From: an uncultured Holophagaceae bacterium
GTDB taxonomy: Bacteria > Acidobacteriota > Holophagae > Holophagales > Holophagaceae
Direction of reading: 5' to 3'
Assembly: GCA_903927605.1 (NCBI GenBank)
Contig: CAIYNT010000280.1
Span: 1-40,913, forward strand
DNA length: 40,913 bases
The translations under genes and the position numbers were made by a program. Positions 8,556-16,753 of this stretch are shown here, piece by piece; the first letter of the stretch is position 1, and every line of letters begins with the position of its first letter. The notes under the pieces were generated by a model, which saw only the letters and a list, made by a program, of their open reading frames with translations, did no database searches and had not been told where the DNA came from.

Positions 8556-9572
8556 ATGCGCCTGATGCCTTTTGTGCTCTTACCAGCGGTGGCCCTGGTC
8601 GCCCAGGCCCCAGCAACTCAGCCCTCTGCACCTGTCGACCTCGTCAAGCGGTTCAATGCAGAACTCCCTGGCATCAATCAGCTGCTGAAGGAGCTGAAAC
8701 CCCAGGAGGCCCTTGCCAAAGTTCAGACCCTGATTCCCGCCCAGAGGCCGGCCTTCGATGCTTCAAATGCGAAGTCCATCGTCCAGAGCCTTGATAACGC
8801 CCAGGGGCTGATGTCCCTCTATCGCCTCTATGCCAATGTCTGCTCTGAGGCTGGACTGTGGGAGAAGACCGTGGAGGTCCAGACCAAACGAGCCCAGGAG
8901 GCCCGGGGCACCCTGGCCGATCTGGAAAAGGCCCAGGCTCCCATTGCCGCCCAGTGGAAGAAGGTGTCCCAGGAATCGGGCGATTATGTCGCCAAGAACG
9001 CACTCCGCCAGCAGGAGCTCCAGGCTGAACTGAAAGCTCTGAGAGAAGATGTGGACGCGGTGAATGCCAAGAAGAAGAAGCTGGACAACAAAGGCCTCGA
9101 AGAACTCAAAGCCCGGATCACCAAGGCCCCCCAGGAAGAGCAGGAACTGGACCAGATCAACGCGGCTCTACCCGTCCACAAGCAAAACATGGTGAATGCG
9201 CCGAAGGTCACCAAGATCCTTAGCGATAACCACCAGGAGGTCGAGGGGATGATCAAGGCTGCCGATGAGGCGGTCGCCAAGGCGAACAAGGCTGTATCTG
9301 ACCAGAATGATGAGATCACCCAGTTCAATACGCAGCAGGTCATCAAGAAGGTGAAGCTCGTCGGCAAGAAGAACTGGGTGGACGCGGTGCTGAGGGTCCC
9401 CGAGAACATCACCAAGCTGGGCTCACCCCAGCTCCAAGCAGCCTTCCTGAACCGGCTCCTGGTGCTGGATCCAGGCAACGTGGGTGCCCAGAAGGCCCTC
9501 GACAACCTGAAGGCCGGCAAAGAGGCCTTTGCGAAGGAACCCAAGCCAGCGAAAAAGGGCGCGAAGAAGTAG
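8556..9572 (+). CDS. Secreted helical protein with Lys-rich tail (paralogue A)
   Basis: A 338-residue protein with a signal peptide (about residues 1-17, ending ALVAQA). A long, charged helical body with heptad-like stretches around residues 120-210 follows. The C terminus is Lys- and Ala-rich (KPAKKGAKK). The segment RLLVLDPGNVGAQKALDNL resembles a TPR-like helix and is matched in the downstream gene (RRLQKLDPANKDVTRLVNGL), so the two are paralogues. Start at ATG 8556 with GGAG six bases upstream; the frame is open further upstream but has no ribosome binding site there. It follows the ABC-F gene by 80 bp. I do not recognise a characterised family; a structural or scaffold role in the periplasm is possible. 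Confidence 0.75.
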   Translation: MRLMPFVLLPAVALVAQAPATQPSAPVDLVKRFNAELPGINQLLKELKPQEALAKVQTLIPAQRPAFDASNAKSIVQSLDNAQGLMSLYRLYANVCSEAGLWEKTVEVQTKRAQEARGTLADLEKAQAPIAAQWKKVSQESGDYVAKNALRQQELQAELKALREDVDAVNAKKKKLDNKGLEELKARITKAPQEEQELDQINAALPVHKQNMVNAPKVTKILSDNHQEVEGMIKAADEAVAKANKAVSDQNDEITQFNTQQVIKKVKLVGKKNWVDAVLRVPENITKLGSPQLQAAFLNRLLVLDPGNVGAQKALDNLKAGKEAFAKEPKPAKKGAKK

Positions 9573-9613
9573 ATCCAGCCGTTCAGTCCAATCTGTTTCA
9601 AGAGGGAGCGATC

Positions 9614-10477
9614 ATGACCCGCTTCGGATTCCTGCTTGCCTGTGCCCTGGCCATGAGCCTGGGCGCCCAAAGCCTCACCGACCGTTTCAAGGAGGTCCGG
9701 GGCCCTTGGGAACTCCAGTTGGAGCGGGGGGAGGCCACCACGGTCCGCAAGGGGGTGGAGGCGCTGCTCGGGCGGGAAGGGCTCACGGTCAATCCGTCCG
9801 ACTACAACGACATGCACGCCCTCGTGGCCCTGCGAGGTCTGGCCGCGCGGGCCTGCCTCTCCGAAGGCAGCTGGGAAGACGCGGTCATCCATTTCCAGAA
9901 GGCCCAGTCGGCTGCCGAAGAGAATCTCACCACCGCGGAACCCTTCCTAGCGAAAACCCGCGCGGAGCATGAGCAGAAGCTCAAGGAGTGCCGGGATGCC
10001 ATCACCAAGCAGGCTCCCCGCCTCAAGGAACTCGACGAGGCTCCCGGACTCACCAAAGACCAGATGAAGCTCCAGCAGCAGCTGAAGATCTTCATGGATG
10101 AGCAGCAGGCCGCCATCACTCACAGCGAGCATGCCCTGAAGGACATTGATGGCATTCTCGATCGGCTGCGACAGGCAAAAGCAACCACAACCAAAACCAC
10201 GGCCGACTGGGTGGCCTTCCTGGCTGCGGAGAAGGCCGAGATGGCCGAGGCGGGAGGAGCGTCCCAGTACGTCGTCGGGAAGCTCGAACAGGTGAAAGCC
10301 GATGATGCACGCCCCAAGCAGGAGCGCCTCACGTACGCCAGGAGACTCCAGAAGCTGGATCCTGCCAACAAGGACGTCACCCGCCTCGTCAACGGCCTAT
10401 TGGGCAAAGAAGAAGAACCCGAGCCCGTGAAGCCGAAGAAGAAAAAGAAGACCGTCCCCAAGAAGGACCCTCAGTAA
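9614..10477 (+). CDS. Secreted helical protein with Lys-rich tail (paralogue B)
   Basis: A 287-residue protein with a signal peptide (about residues 1-18, ending SLGAQS). A TPR-like helical region follows (LAARACLSEGSWEDAVIHFQKAQ), then a coiled-coil middle and a highly basic C terminus (KPKKKKKTVPKKDPQ). It lies 41 bp after its paralogue, with GAGGGAG before the ATG, so the two are likely co-transcribed. The shared LDPxN segment near the C terminus and the similar layout indicate duplication. Function unknown. A perfect 13-bp-arm hairpin follows and probably ends the transcript. Confidence 0.75.
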   Translation: MTRFGFLLACALAMSLGAQSLTDRFKEVRGPWELQLERGEATTVRKGVEALLGREGLTVNPSDYNDMHALVALRGLAARACLSEGSWEDAVIHFQKAQSAAEENLTTAEPFLAKTRAEHEQKLKECRDAITKQAPRLKELDEAPGLTKDQMKLQQQLKIFMDEQQAAITHSEHALKDIDGILDRLRQAKATTTKTTADWVAFLAAEKAEMAEAGGASQYVVGKLEQVKADDARPKQERLTYARRLQKLDPANKDVTRLVNGLLGKEEEPEPVKPKKKKKTVPKKDPQ

Positions 10478-10480
10478 TGT

Positions 10481-10519
10481 GGCCAGGGGAAGGACCTCGC
10501 GATGGCCCTTCCCCTGGCC
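10481..10519. terminator. Stem-loop between convergent genes
   Basis: Perfect 13-bp arms, GGCCAGGGGAAGG at 10481-10493 and CCTTCCCCTGGCC at 10507-10519, enclose a 13-base loop. It lies between the convergent ends of paralogue B and the beta-barrel gene. No long T-run follows on either strand, so its termination strength is uncertain. Confidence 0.65.
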
Positions 10520-10531
10520 GCGAGTGTCCGC

Positions 10532-11194
10532 TCAGAACACGACTCCGAACCCTAGCTTCACGAAGTCCGTGCTGGGGGGATCTCCGGCGCCGACGTCATG
10601 GCCGGTGAGGGTTTTGTGGAAGGTGGCTTCCAGGTTGAAACGCATGCCCGCATCGTAGCCGAAGGTGTGGCCGAGGCCGACGGTCCCGCCCAGACGGCTC
10701 TTGCTGGCGGAAGAATCCGGAAAGTAGTTGGGATCACTGCCCTGGCTGAAGCTGAACTGTTCGAAATCGGCGGATAGCCCAGCAAGGAAGTAGAGGCCCC
10801 GATGGCGATAGGCCCCACCTTGCGGGAAGATTTGCAGGTCGCCGCCGACACTGAACATCGAGTGCTGCAGATTGGCATTGGGATAGGAAGGTGCGCTGTT
10901 GGTTCCTGTCTCAGAGGTGTAGCCCAGGTTCAGGCGGATGGCGAGGGTGCGGTCCGTGGGAAAGCTGGCTGTAAAGCTGCCACCCAGGCCCACGTCGTAG
11001 GTCTCTCGCTGAGGAGCGTCGAGCGCCCCGCTCTGATTGAACGGAGAGGTATAGGGAGGGTAGGTCGTGCTGTTGAAAGCCCCGGTTGGGAGAGTCAGGT
11101 TCAGGCTGAGGCCGTAGTGCGGGCTCTGAGCCTTGAGGGCGAATCCAGAAACCAGGATCAGGGGGATGATGAGCATGGATGCGACGCGGCGCAT
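10532..11194 (-). CDS. Outer-membrane beta-barrel protein
   Basis: A 220-residue protein with a signal peptide (MRRVASMLIIPLILVSGFALKAQS). Alternating hydrophobic and polar strands follow, rich in Gly, Tyr, Phe and Ser, and the chain ends in Phe (KLGFGVVF), the usual terminal signal for outer-membrane barrel assembly. The strand pattern suggests about eight strands with long loops. The ATG at 11194 has GGAGG six bases upstream; the frame is open 50 codons further but has no support there. It is monocistronic and convergent with paralogue B. It could be an OmpA/OmpX-like or porin-family protein; ligand unknown. Confidence 0.75.
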   Translation of the reverse strand: MRRVASMLIIPLILVSGFALKAQSPHYGLSLNLTLPTGAFNSTTYPPYTSPFNQSGALDAPQRETYDVGLGGSFTASFPTDRTLAIRLNLGYTSETGTNSAPSYPNANLQHSMFSVGGDLQIFPQGGAYRHRGLYFLAGLSADFEQFSFSQGSDPNYFPDSSASKSRLGGTVGLGHTFGYDAGMRFNLEATFHKTLTGHDVGAGDPPSTDFVKLGFGVVF

Positions 11195-11401
11195 GAGGGC
11201 CTCCAGGGTGGGTGGTTGAGGATACGAGCGAATGATGTGCCAGGTTACGCCACAGGGCGTCAATCCTTGGATGTCCCCAACCCCGGCCGGGTTGAACCCA
11301 TATCTCGCGGCGGCGTTTTGCCTCAGGCTGGTGCAGGATTGCAACGGCAGGCTTTGGGCTAAGACGGTGATGGCCTACTCTGGACAGGGTAAGGGAGGTT
11401 C

Positions 11402-12142
11402 ATGGCCTGGAAGCAGGATCTGGCAAAACTGAAACAACAATTCGGCCCGGAGATACCCGAGCCGACCCGGAAAACCATGCCCCAACCTGCCCCCAAACCC
11501 AGTGGACCCGCGGCTCTGGACGATGAAGACGCAGTGTTCCTGTCGGCCATGGGGCTGAAATCAGCCTTGCCGACCCCGACCAAACCTGGGGCCAGTGGGG
11601 CTTCCGCCCCCGCCCCGATGATTCTCGCTCCCCCGATTCCGGAAACGTTTCAGGAAGCCATCAGGGATTTGAAAGGGTTGAAGCCCCTTCCGAAGGATCT
11701 GCCAGACCGGGCGTCTTCGCCATCATCCTCCGCCATCAATCCCCCAAGAGCTGCGCAGGCCCCTATTCCAACGCAGATGCCTGAGGTCGCACTCCCCAAA
11801 TCGGTGGCCGCCGCCGAACCCCTGACCCAGCCCTTTGGGCCTTTGCGCTTCCAGTTGGCCGCGGGCATGGCCATCGAGGTCGATGGGGCCCTTGATCTCC
11901 GAGGGCACTCTCTTCCCGACGCCATGGAACGGTTGAAGGATCGCCTGGGAGATGGGGTGGTCCTCGGATGGCGCAGCCTCCAGGTGACCCTTGGACCGGA
12001 TCCGGTTCTCCACGAGGGTCTCCTCATGCTATTGACCTCTGGCCAGCTGCCGATGGTGGTCCGCTATGCCCAGGCTCCAGTCCCCATGGGCGGAACCCAG
12101 GCCTGGCTGTTGTACTTCGGGCCCTCGCCGGTCCAGCCCTGA
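11402..12142 (+). CDS. Smr-domain protein with altered catalytic motifs
   Basis: A 246-residue protein. The N terminus has a short acidic segment (DDEDAVFLSAMGLKSALP) like the conserved segment ahead of many Smr domains. A Pro/Ala-rich linker (about 60-140) follows, then a C-terminal Smr-like domain from about 155. LDLRGHSLPDAMERLKDRL matches the family's LDLHG helix start, and the end (GGTQAWLLYFG) matches the closing strand. Smr domains are endonucleases on nucleic acid or stalled ribosomes. Here LDLHG is LDLRG, and the HGxGxGxL loop reads TLGPDPVL, so nuclease activity may be lost. GGGAGG precedes the ATG. It is followed 21 bp later by a PfkB kinase, likely in one operon. Confidence 0.7.
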   Translation: MAWKQDLAKLKQQFGPEIPEPTRKTMPQPAPKPSGPAALDDEDAVFLSAMGLKSALPTPTKPGASGASAPAPMILAPPIPETFQEAIRDLKGLKPLPKDLPDRASSPSSSAINPPRAAQAPIPTQMPEVALPKSVAAAEPLTQPFGPLRFQLAAGMAIEVDGALDLRGHSLPDAMERLKDRLGDGVVLGWRSLQVTLGPDPVLHEGLLMLLTSGQLPMVVRYAQAPVPMGGTQAWLLYFGPSPVQP

Positions 12143-12163
12143 TTCTTAAGTGGAGCCACGATC

Positions 12164-13075
12164 ATGAGCCTGCTGGCAGTTGGAAGCATTGCCTTTGACG
12201 ACCTGGAAACCCCCTTCGGCCGCCGGGAACATGCCCTGGGCGGCTCGGCCACCTATTTCTCCCTGAGCGCAAGCCGGTTCCACCCTGTCCGGATCGTCGC
12301 CGTGGTGGGTGAAGATTTCGGCCCGGACCAGATGCGAGTCTTCGATCGGCGGCCCATCGACCTTGCCGGGCTCTCCCGGGTGAAGGGCCTGAGCTTCCAT
12401 TGGAAGGGGCTTTACGGCTATGACCTCAACGAAGCCAAGACGCTCGCCACAGATCTGAATGTCTTCGCGGATTTCCGGCCAGACCTGCCCGTGGGCTATC
12501 GGGAATCCCAGTATCTCTTTCTGGGGAACATCGATCCCGTGCTCCAGCTCAATGTCGTCCACCAGATGACCGCCCGCCCCAAGTGGATCGCGCTGGACAC
12601 CATGAACTACTGGATCCGGGGATCCCGGTCCGCCCTGGAAGCCGTTCTGAAGGAGGTGGACATCCTCCTGGTGAACGATGCCGAGGTTCGAGAACTGACT
12701 CAGGAGCATGGCCTTATCAAGGCCTATCGGAAGGTCCAGGCTCTGGGTCCCCGGATTCTGGTGGTCAAGCGGGGCGAGTATGGCGTGGCCCTGTTCACGC
12801 CCGAGGGCATCTTCGCTGCGCCAGCCTACCCACTGGAGAATGTTTTTGATCCCACGGGCGCAGGCGATACCTTCGCGGGTGGTTTTCTGGGCTACCTTGC
12901 CTGGATCGAGCGGACCGATGTGACGGCCTTGAAGCATGCGGCCCTGGTGGGTTCGGTCATGGCCAGTTTCACCGTGGAGCAGTTCTCCACCGAACGCCTG
13001 GAGCAGATCAGTCAGGACGAAGTCCGCAACCGCCTGTCATTATTTTCAGATATGATTCGCGTCGAGGACCTATAA
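12164..13075 (+). CDS. PfkB-family carbohydrate/nucleoside kinase
   Basis: A 303-residue ribokinase-like enzyme that would phosphorylate a sugar or nucleoside with ATP. The N-terminal strand MSLLAVGSIAFDDLETP and the Gly pair in HALGGSATYFS form the substrate side. The C-terminal signature DPTGAGDTFAGGF carries the anion-hole GAGD and catalytic Asp235. The lid region is short, as in family members that act on ribose or adenosine-like substrates, but the substrate cannot be read from sequence. The start has GGAG eight bases upstream. It lies between the Smr-domain gene and the LysM gene, all on the plus strand. Confidence 0.88.
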   Translation: MSLLAVGSIAFDDLETPFGRREHALGGSATYFSLSASRFHPVRIVAVVGEDFGPDQMRVFDRRPIDLAGLSRVKGLSFHWKGLYGYDLNEAKTLATDLNVFADFRPDLPVGYRESQYLFLGNIDPVLQLNVVHQMTARPKWIALDTMNYWIRGSRSALEAVLKEVDILLVNDAEVRELTQEHGLIKAYRKVQALGPRILVVKRGEYGVALFTPEGIFAAPAYPLENVFDPTGAGDTFAGGFLGYLAWIERTDVTALKHAALVGSVMASFTVEQFSTERLEQISQDEVRNRLSLFSDMIRVEDL

Positions 13076-13076
13076 T
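13071..13076 (+). promoter_or_regulatory. Putative -10 box for the LysM gene
   Basis: A perfect TATAAT overlaps the stop codon of the PfkB gene and lies 32 bp before the LysM start. No good -35 box is found at 16-18 bp, so this is a weak call. Confidence 0.35.
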
Positions 13077-13107
13077 CAGCGCTGTCCAATCCTTACAGGG
13101 GGTACTG

Positions 13108-14280
13108 ATGCACCAGCCCACTCGCCTGCTTGCCGGCCGGATGCGTTCCCTTGCGGCGGCGCCCGGCCTCCTCGCAGCCCTGGCGCTCGCGGTTCCGGGC
13201 CTCCAGGCCCAGGAGACCACCCCCGCCGAAGCCGTTAAAGTCGAAGTGCATTCTTCCAAATGGGATTATCCCAAGGAGATCAAGGTCCCGGACGGATCCA
13301 GGACCCACATGGTCCAGAAGGGCGACACGCTCTGGGATCTCGCCGGAAAATACCTCGGGAATCCCTACGCATGGCCCCAGATCTGGGAACTGAACCAGTG
13401 GATCAAAGACCCACATTGGATCTATCCCGGCGACCCCCTGATCATTGATCTGGCCCGGGCAGTGGCCACTGCTGGCACCGTACCTGAAGCCGTGGCCAAT
13501 TTATCGCCGGACCAACGACGTGTAGACCCCAACGCTGTCCGGCGTCCAGAACTCGGTTTCTCCTTCCAGGATTTCATTCAGCTCCCCTTCATTGTCCCAG
13601 AGGGCGCCGAGGCCCATTTCAAGAGCCAGGGTGCCTTCACCATCACAGCCAACAAGCGTGAGGATCGCCAATTTCTGGGCGAAGGCGAGCAGGTCTATTT
13701 GAATGGGGGAGTCAACCAGGGTGTGAAAGTCGGGGATCGGTTCCTGATCCTCAAGACGGTGGCTCGACGATTGATGCACCCCGCCATTGCGAAGAAGAAA
13801 CTGGGTGATGTGATTCAGCAGGTCGGCGTGGTGCGCATAATCACCGCCCAACCGAACGGGTCGGTGGCTGTAATTGAGCGCAGCCTCGACTCCGTGGAGG
13901 TCGGAGATCATCTGGAGAGGTTCGTCGAACCCGCCAATATTCCCGCCAAGCTGCGGACCGACCTCGCCGAGCCGGTCAAGGTCGCTGCCGATGCCGGCGT
14001 CGTAGTCTATACCAGAGATGCCAAGGTAAACTCAGCTGGTGGGGACATGATCATCATCGACAAGGGCGCCAACGATGGTCTCAAGGTGGGTGATGTGCTT
14101 CTTGCCACCCGAGTTCGAACCTTCCCTGTTGGCTCTGACAACCAGAAGAAGCCCCCCACTGAATCCACCACCTACTACCTTGGACAGGCGTTGGTTGTTC
14201 GCACCGACCCACAGACAGCGACCTGTCGGGTGCTCCGATCCATCGAAGAGCTGAGGAGTGGAGACACCGTCACTCGTTGA
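13108..14280 (+). CDS. Secreted LysM-domain protein
   Basis: A 390-residue exported protein. The N-terminal signal peptide (about residues 1-34, ending PGLQAQ) is followed by a LysM domain at about 66-113: a THMVQKGDTLWDLAGKYLG start, then WPQIWELNQ and IYPGDPLII. LysM binds peptidoglycan glycan chains. The remainder has two beta-rich repeats, NQGVKVGDRFLIL and NDGLKVGDVLLATR, each followed by a strand set, resembling the C-terminal part of cell-wall or flagellar accessory proteins. A role at the cell wall is likely; no catalytic motif is visible. A stem-loop follows the stop codon. Confidence 0.85.
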   Translation: MHQPTRLLAGRMRSLAAAPGLLAALALAVPGLQAQETTPAEAVKVEVHSSKWDYPKEIKVPDGSRTHMVQKGDTLWDLAGKYLGNPYAWPQIWELNQWIKDPHWIYPGDPLIIDLARAVATAGTVPEAVANLSPDQRRVDPNAVRRPELGFSFQDFIQLPFIVPEGAEAHFKSQGAFTITANKREDRQFLGEGEQVYLNGGVNQGVKVGDRFLILKTVARRLMHPAIAKKKLGDVIQQVGVVRIITAQPNGSVAVIERSLDSVEVGDHLERFVEPANIPAKLRTDLAEPVKVAADAGVVVYTRDAKVNSAGGDMIIIDKGANDGLKVGDVLLATRVRTFPVGSDNQKKPPTESTTYYLGQALVVRTDPQTATCRVLRSIEELRSGDTVTR

Positions 14281-14297
14281 TATTGGTCTGGGACCGC

Positions 14298-14924
14298 CTA
14301 CAGAGCCCCCTTCGTGGGGGCTTCTGTTTGCATTGGATTCTCAGCCTGACTCCGGCGGAGTTCAACGACCACGCGCTGCCCACGGGTAGGAAGGCTGTAG
14401 GGATAAGGCTTGGCGGCCCAGCCGTCCGGAATTCGCTCCGCGGCCCAATCTGGCCCCTTCAAGGCGAAGAAGGGACCCCCCTCACGGCCATGCCTGGCCC
14501 ACCAACCCACCAGAAGCTCCAGGGAACCCAGGGCCTTGGCCGTGCCCCAATCCGCCTTGAGCGAAGGGAGCGTCTCCAGGCGACCGTGGACCACTTTCAA
14601 GTTTGGAATCGGGAGTTCCATGGCTGCCTGCCTCAGAAAGGCCAGCTTCTTCACCGAAGCATCCACACCAAGGATCTCAAGATCGGGCCTGGCCAGGGCC
14701 AACACCACCGCCGGCGACCCCATGCCCGTGCCCAGATCGGCCACCCGGGCCCCTGAAGGCAGCCCAGCGAGAAAGGGAAGGAGGGCGGCGGCATCCACCA
14801 GAAGTTCCTCCCGGCGCTGCCCCGGGGGCAGGGCCGTCAAAGCATGGGTGCGGTTCCATCGCTCCAGAAGCACCAGAAAACGGTCCAGGGGGTCGGCAAG
14901 CGCGGAAGGAAGGTGCGGCTCCAT
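14298..14924 (-). CDS. rsmG: 16S rRNA (guanine527-N7) methyltransferase RsmG
   Basis: RsmG (GidB) methylates N7 of G527 in 16S rRNA with S-adenosylmethionine. The 208-residue length is typical. SAM-binding motif I is ARVADLGTGMGSPAVVLAL, motif II is LEILGVDASVKKLAFLRQA, and the family's helix WNRTHALTAL near residue 23 is present. It stands apart from the usual mnm5/parA-parB neighbours. No clear ribosome binding site precedes the ATG. Its 3' end overlaps the terminator of the convergent LysM gene. Confidence 0.92.
   Translation of the reverse strand: MEPHLPSALADPLDRFLVLLERWNRTHALTALPPGQRREELLVDAAALLPFLAGLPSGARVADLGTGMGSPAVVLALARPDLEILGVDASVKKLAFLRQAAMELPIPNLKVVHGRLETLPSLKADWGTAKALGSLELLVGWWARHGREGGPFFALKGPDWAAERIPDGWAAKPYPYSLPTRGQRVVVELRRSQAENPMQTEAPTKGAL
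14301..14326 (+). terminator. Stem-loop after the LysM gene
   Basis: AGCCCCC-TTCGT-GGGGGCT, extended by CAGA/TCTG with one bulged base, is followed by TTTG. It lies 20 bp after the LysM stop codon and inside the last codons of convergent rsmG. Confidence 0.65.
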
Positions 14925-14934
14925 GGTTTAAGCA

Positions 14935-15130
14935 TGCCAGGGGATGCTCATGGGAAATTGAATTTTACATATGTCATATATTTGTCTTTTGTAATCAACA
15001 TTTGGTATCTTTCAAACTCAAAGAATCGTCGAAATCTATCTGGAAAGTTCGAGCTGAACATCGATACAATTCCTGTATCTAGAAATGAGACATTGACGAA
15101 AGTTCCAAAATGCACCATGATGAGTGCCCT
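14935..15130. other. AT-rich intergenic segment
   Basis: About 200 bp strikingly richer in A and T than the rest of the window, between the divergent rsmG and ybeY genes. It holds AT-rich palindromes (ACATATGT) and a good promoter for ybeY. Short open frames exist on both strands (86 codons on minus, 96 on plus), but neither has family features or a ribosome binding site that stands out, so I do not call them genes. Confidence 0.6.
15093..15121 (+). promoter_or_regulatory. Putative sigma-70-type promoter for ybeY
   Basis: TTGACG at 15093-15098 and CATGAT at 15116-15121 are separated by 17 bp. The ybeY ATG follows about 38 bp after the -10 box. Confidence 0.45.
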
Positions 15131-15158
15131 TTGATTGATCTTGCACAAGGAAATCGCC

Positions 15159-15890
15159 ATGCCGCAGACTCGTACCCCTTTCATAATTGATTGGTCCAGT
15201 CGAAGCAAAATGCGTGGGCCCGGCGAGCAGTCCCTTGGAAAACTGCTTCACGGCCTTCGGGATCGCCTTGCGCCCGAGGCACAAGGTATCTCGTTGACCT
15301 ATGTCGATGATCGCGGCATGAGAAAACTGAACCGTGAACATCGCGGGAAAAACATGTCAACCGATGTCCTCAGTTTCCCATCCATCGTGGAGAAAGGTGC
15401 CTTTCCCCACCTCGGGGACATTGTCATCAGCCTTCCCACGGCCGAGAAAATGGCCAAGAAATTTGGGGTCAGTCGCAGACGAGAGGTCGAAACGCTGGTC
15501 ATCCACGGATTCCTGCACCTCTGTGGCCATGATCATGAGGTGGACCGCGGCGACATGATGACCCTCCAGGCCCAGTTGGAGCGCGAACTCCTCGAGGAGG
15601 AGCCCCTGGCCATGAGCCTCAAACGAGGGCGCAAACCGGGCAGCAAGGTTAAGAAGCTGAAAGATGGCACTCGCGTGGTGGTCACAGGCCGGGCCGCTGC
15701 AGCCCTGGTCCGTCGCGAACGGGTGAAGAAGGACAAGAAAGTCAAGGTCCGGAAGGTCACGAAACCCAAGGAGCCGACCCCCAAACGGGGCCCTGGCCGC
15801 CCCAGGAAGGAAGCCACCACGCCCTCCCCCGCCAAGCGCCTAGTGCATCGGAGGAGACCGGCCCCTTCCCGCAGCGGAGTGATCGCCTGA
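15159..15890 (+). CDS. ybeY: Endoribonuclease YbeY with basic AT-hook-like C-terminal tail
   Basis: YbeY is a zinc endoribonuclease needed for 16S rRNA 3'-end maturation and 70S ribosome quality control. Residues 1-150 form the family domain: LNREHRGKNMSTDVLSFP, LGDIVIS and the zinc motif HGFLHLCGHDH with His116, His120 and His126. The protein runs to 243 residues, about 90 longer than usual. The extension is Lys/Arg-rich and carries AT-hook-like cores, RGRKP at 156-160 and GPGRPRK at 211-217. These bind the minor groove of AT-rich DNA in other proteins; RNA binding is equally possible here. The ATG at 15159 follows AAGGA at seven bases and is preferred over the TTG at 15135. Confidence 0.92.
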   Translation: MPQTRTPFIIDWSSRSKMRGPGEQSLGKLLHGLRDRLAPEAQGISLTYVDDRGMRKLNREHRGKNMSTDVLSFPSIVEKGAFPHLGDIVISLPTAEKMAKKFGVSRRREVETLVIHGFLHLCGHDHEVDRGDMMTLQAQLERELLEEEPLAMSLKRGRKPGSKVKKLKDGTRVVVTGRAAAALVRRERVKKDKKVKVRKVTKPKEPTPKRGPGRPRKEATTPSPAKRLVHRRRPAPSRSGVIA

Positions 15891-15970
15891 ACCTACGCAT
15901 GGCAAATGAGTCCGAAGGCCGATAAAATGGGCCTTTGGTCCGGCTTCGGGCCGTGCCATCCGGAGTCTCC

Positions 15971-16690
15971 GTGATCAACCTCCTGCTCGGCCTGGGCGCT
16001 GCCCTTGCCGTGATCCTGCTTTCTTTTCCGCTGCACATCAGCCCGTGGATCAGCATTCCCATCGGTATTCTCGCGGGTGCCGGCCTCTTCATCTGGCAGG
16101 GCCGCAGAATCCAGCAGGACCTTGAGGCGATCTTCACCCGCGCGGGCGACCTGCTGAAGAAGCAGCAATTCGACAAGGCCATCGAAACCATGAAGGAGGG
16201 CTACCGGTTCTCCTCCAGGCAGTTCCTCGTGAAAGGCAGCATCGACGGCCAGATCGGCGTGGTGCAGTACTTGCGCAAAAAGAACGATGAAGCCGAGCCC
16301 CTGCTCGCCGCCGCTTCCATGCAGCACTACATCGCCAAAGCCATGCTGGGCATCCTCCAGTGGAAGCGGGGCGAGAAGAAGAAGGCCAAGGAGACCTTCA
16401 ACCTGGCCCTCAAGGCCGGCAAGAAGGAGAGTCTGCTCTACGCGGTCTATGCCTACGTTCTGCTGGAAATGGGCGAACGGGAAAAGGCCATCGAGACACT
16501 CAACAAGGGTCTAGACATCTGCAAAGGCGACGAACGGCTCATCACCAACCGCAACCTGCTGCAGAATGGCAAGGCCCTCAAGATGAAGCTGTACGGCGAA
16601 CAATGGTACCAGTTCCTCCTTGAGCGCCCCATGATCCGCCAGGAGGCCCCGTCCTTTGCCCGCGTGTCGCGCCGGGCGCAGCGGGGTTGA
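15971..16690 (+). CDS. Membrane-anchored TPR protein
   Basis: A 239-residue protein with two N-terminal transmembrane helices (about residues 2-20 and 25-42). A cytoplasmic helical domain with TPR-like repeats follows (around 56-75 FTRAGDLLKKQQFDKAIETMKEG in part, AKAMLGILQWKRGEKKKAKE and AYVLLEMGEREKAIETLNKG). TPR arrays are protein-interaction scaffolds; the partner is unknown. The best start is a GTG at 15971 with GGAG six bases upstream. An open extension of 12 codons lacks a binding site. It lies between ybeY and yebC and is followed by a strong stem-loop. Confidence 0.8.
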   Translation: MINLLLGLGAALAVILLSFPLHISPWISIPIGILAGAGLFIWQGRRIQQDLEAIFTRAGDLLKKQQFDKAIETMKEGYRFSSRQFLVKGSIDGQIGVVQYLRKKNDEAEPLLAAASMQHYIAKAMLGILQWKRGEKKKAKETFNLALKAGKKESLLYAVYAYVLLEMGEREKAIETLNKGLDICKGDERLITNRNLLQNGKALKMKLYGEQWYQFLLERPMIRQEAPSFARVSRRAQRG

Positions 16691-16696
16691 GGCTCG

Positions 16697-16731
16697 GCTT
16701 CGGAATCGCCGCTACGCGTCGATTCCGAAGC
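16697..16731 (+). terminator. Stem-loop after the TPR membrane-protein gene
   Basis: Perfect 12-bp arms, GCTTCGGAATCG at 16697-16708 and CGATTCCGAAGC at 16720-16731, enclose an 11-base loop. It begins six bases after the stop codon. The bases after the stem are A-rich on the plus strand rather than T-rich. Confidence 0.55.
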
Positions 16732-16753
16732 ATTGAAAAAGATTCTCTTCCCA

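Noticed and set aside
14948..15208. An 86-codon minus-strand open frame in the AT-rich gap.
   Set aside because: It overlaps the start of ybeY, has no family signature or good ribosome binding site, and looks like a chance frame in AT-rich DNA.
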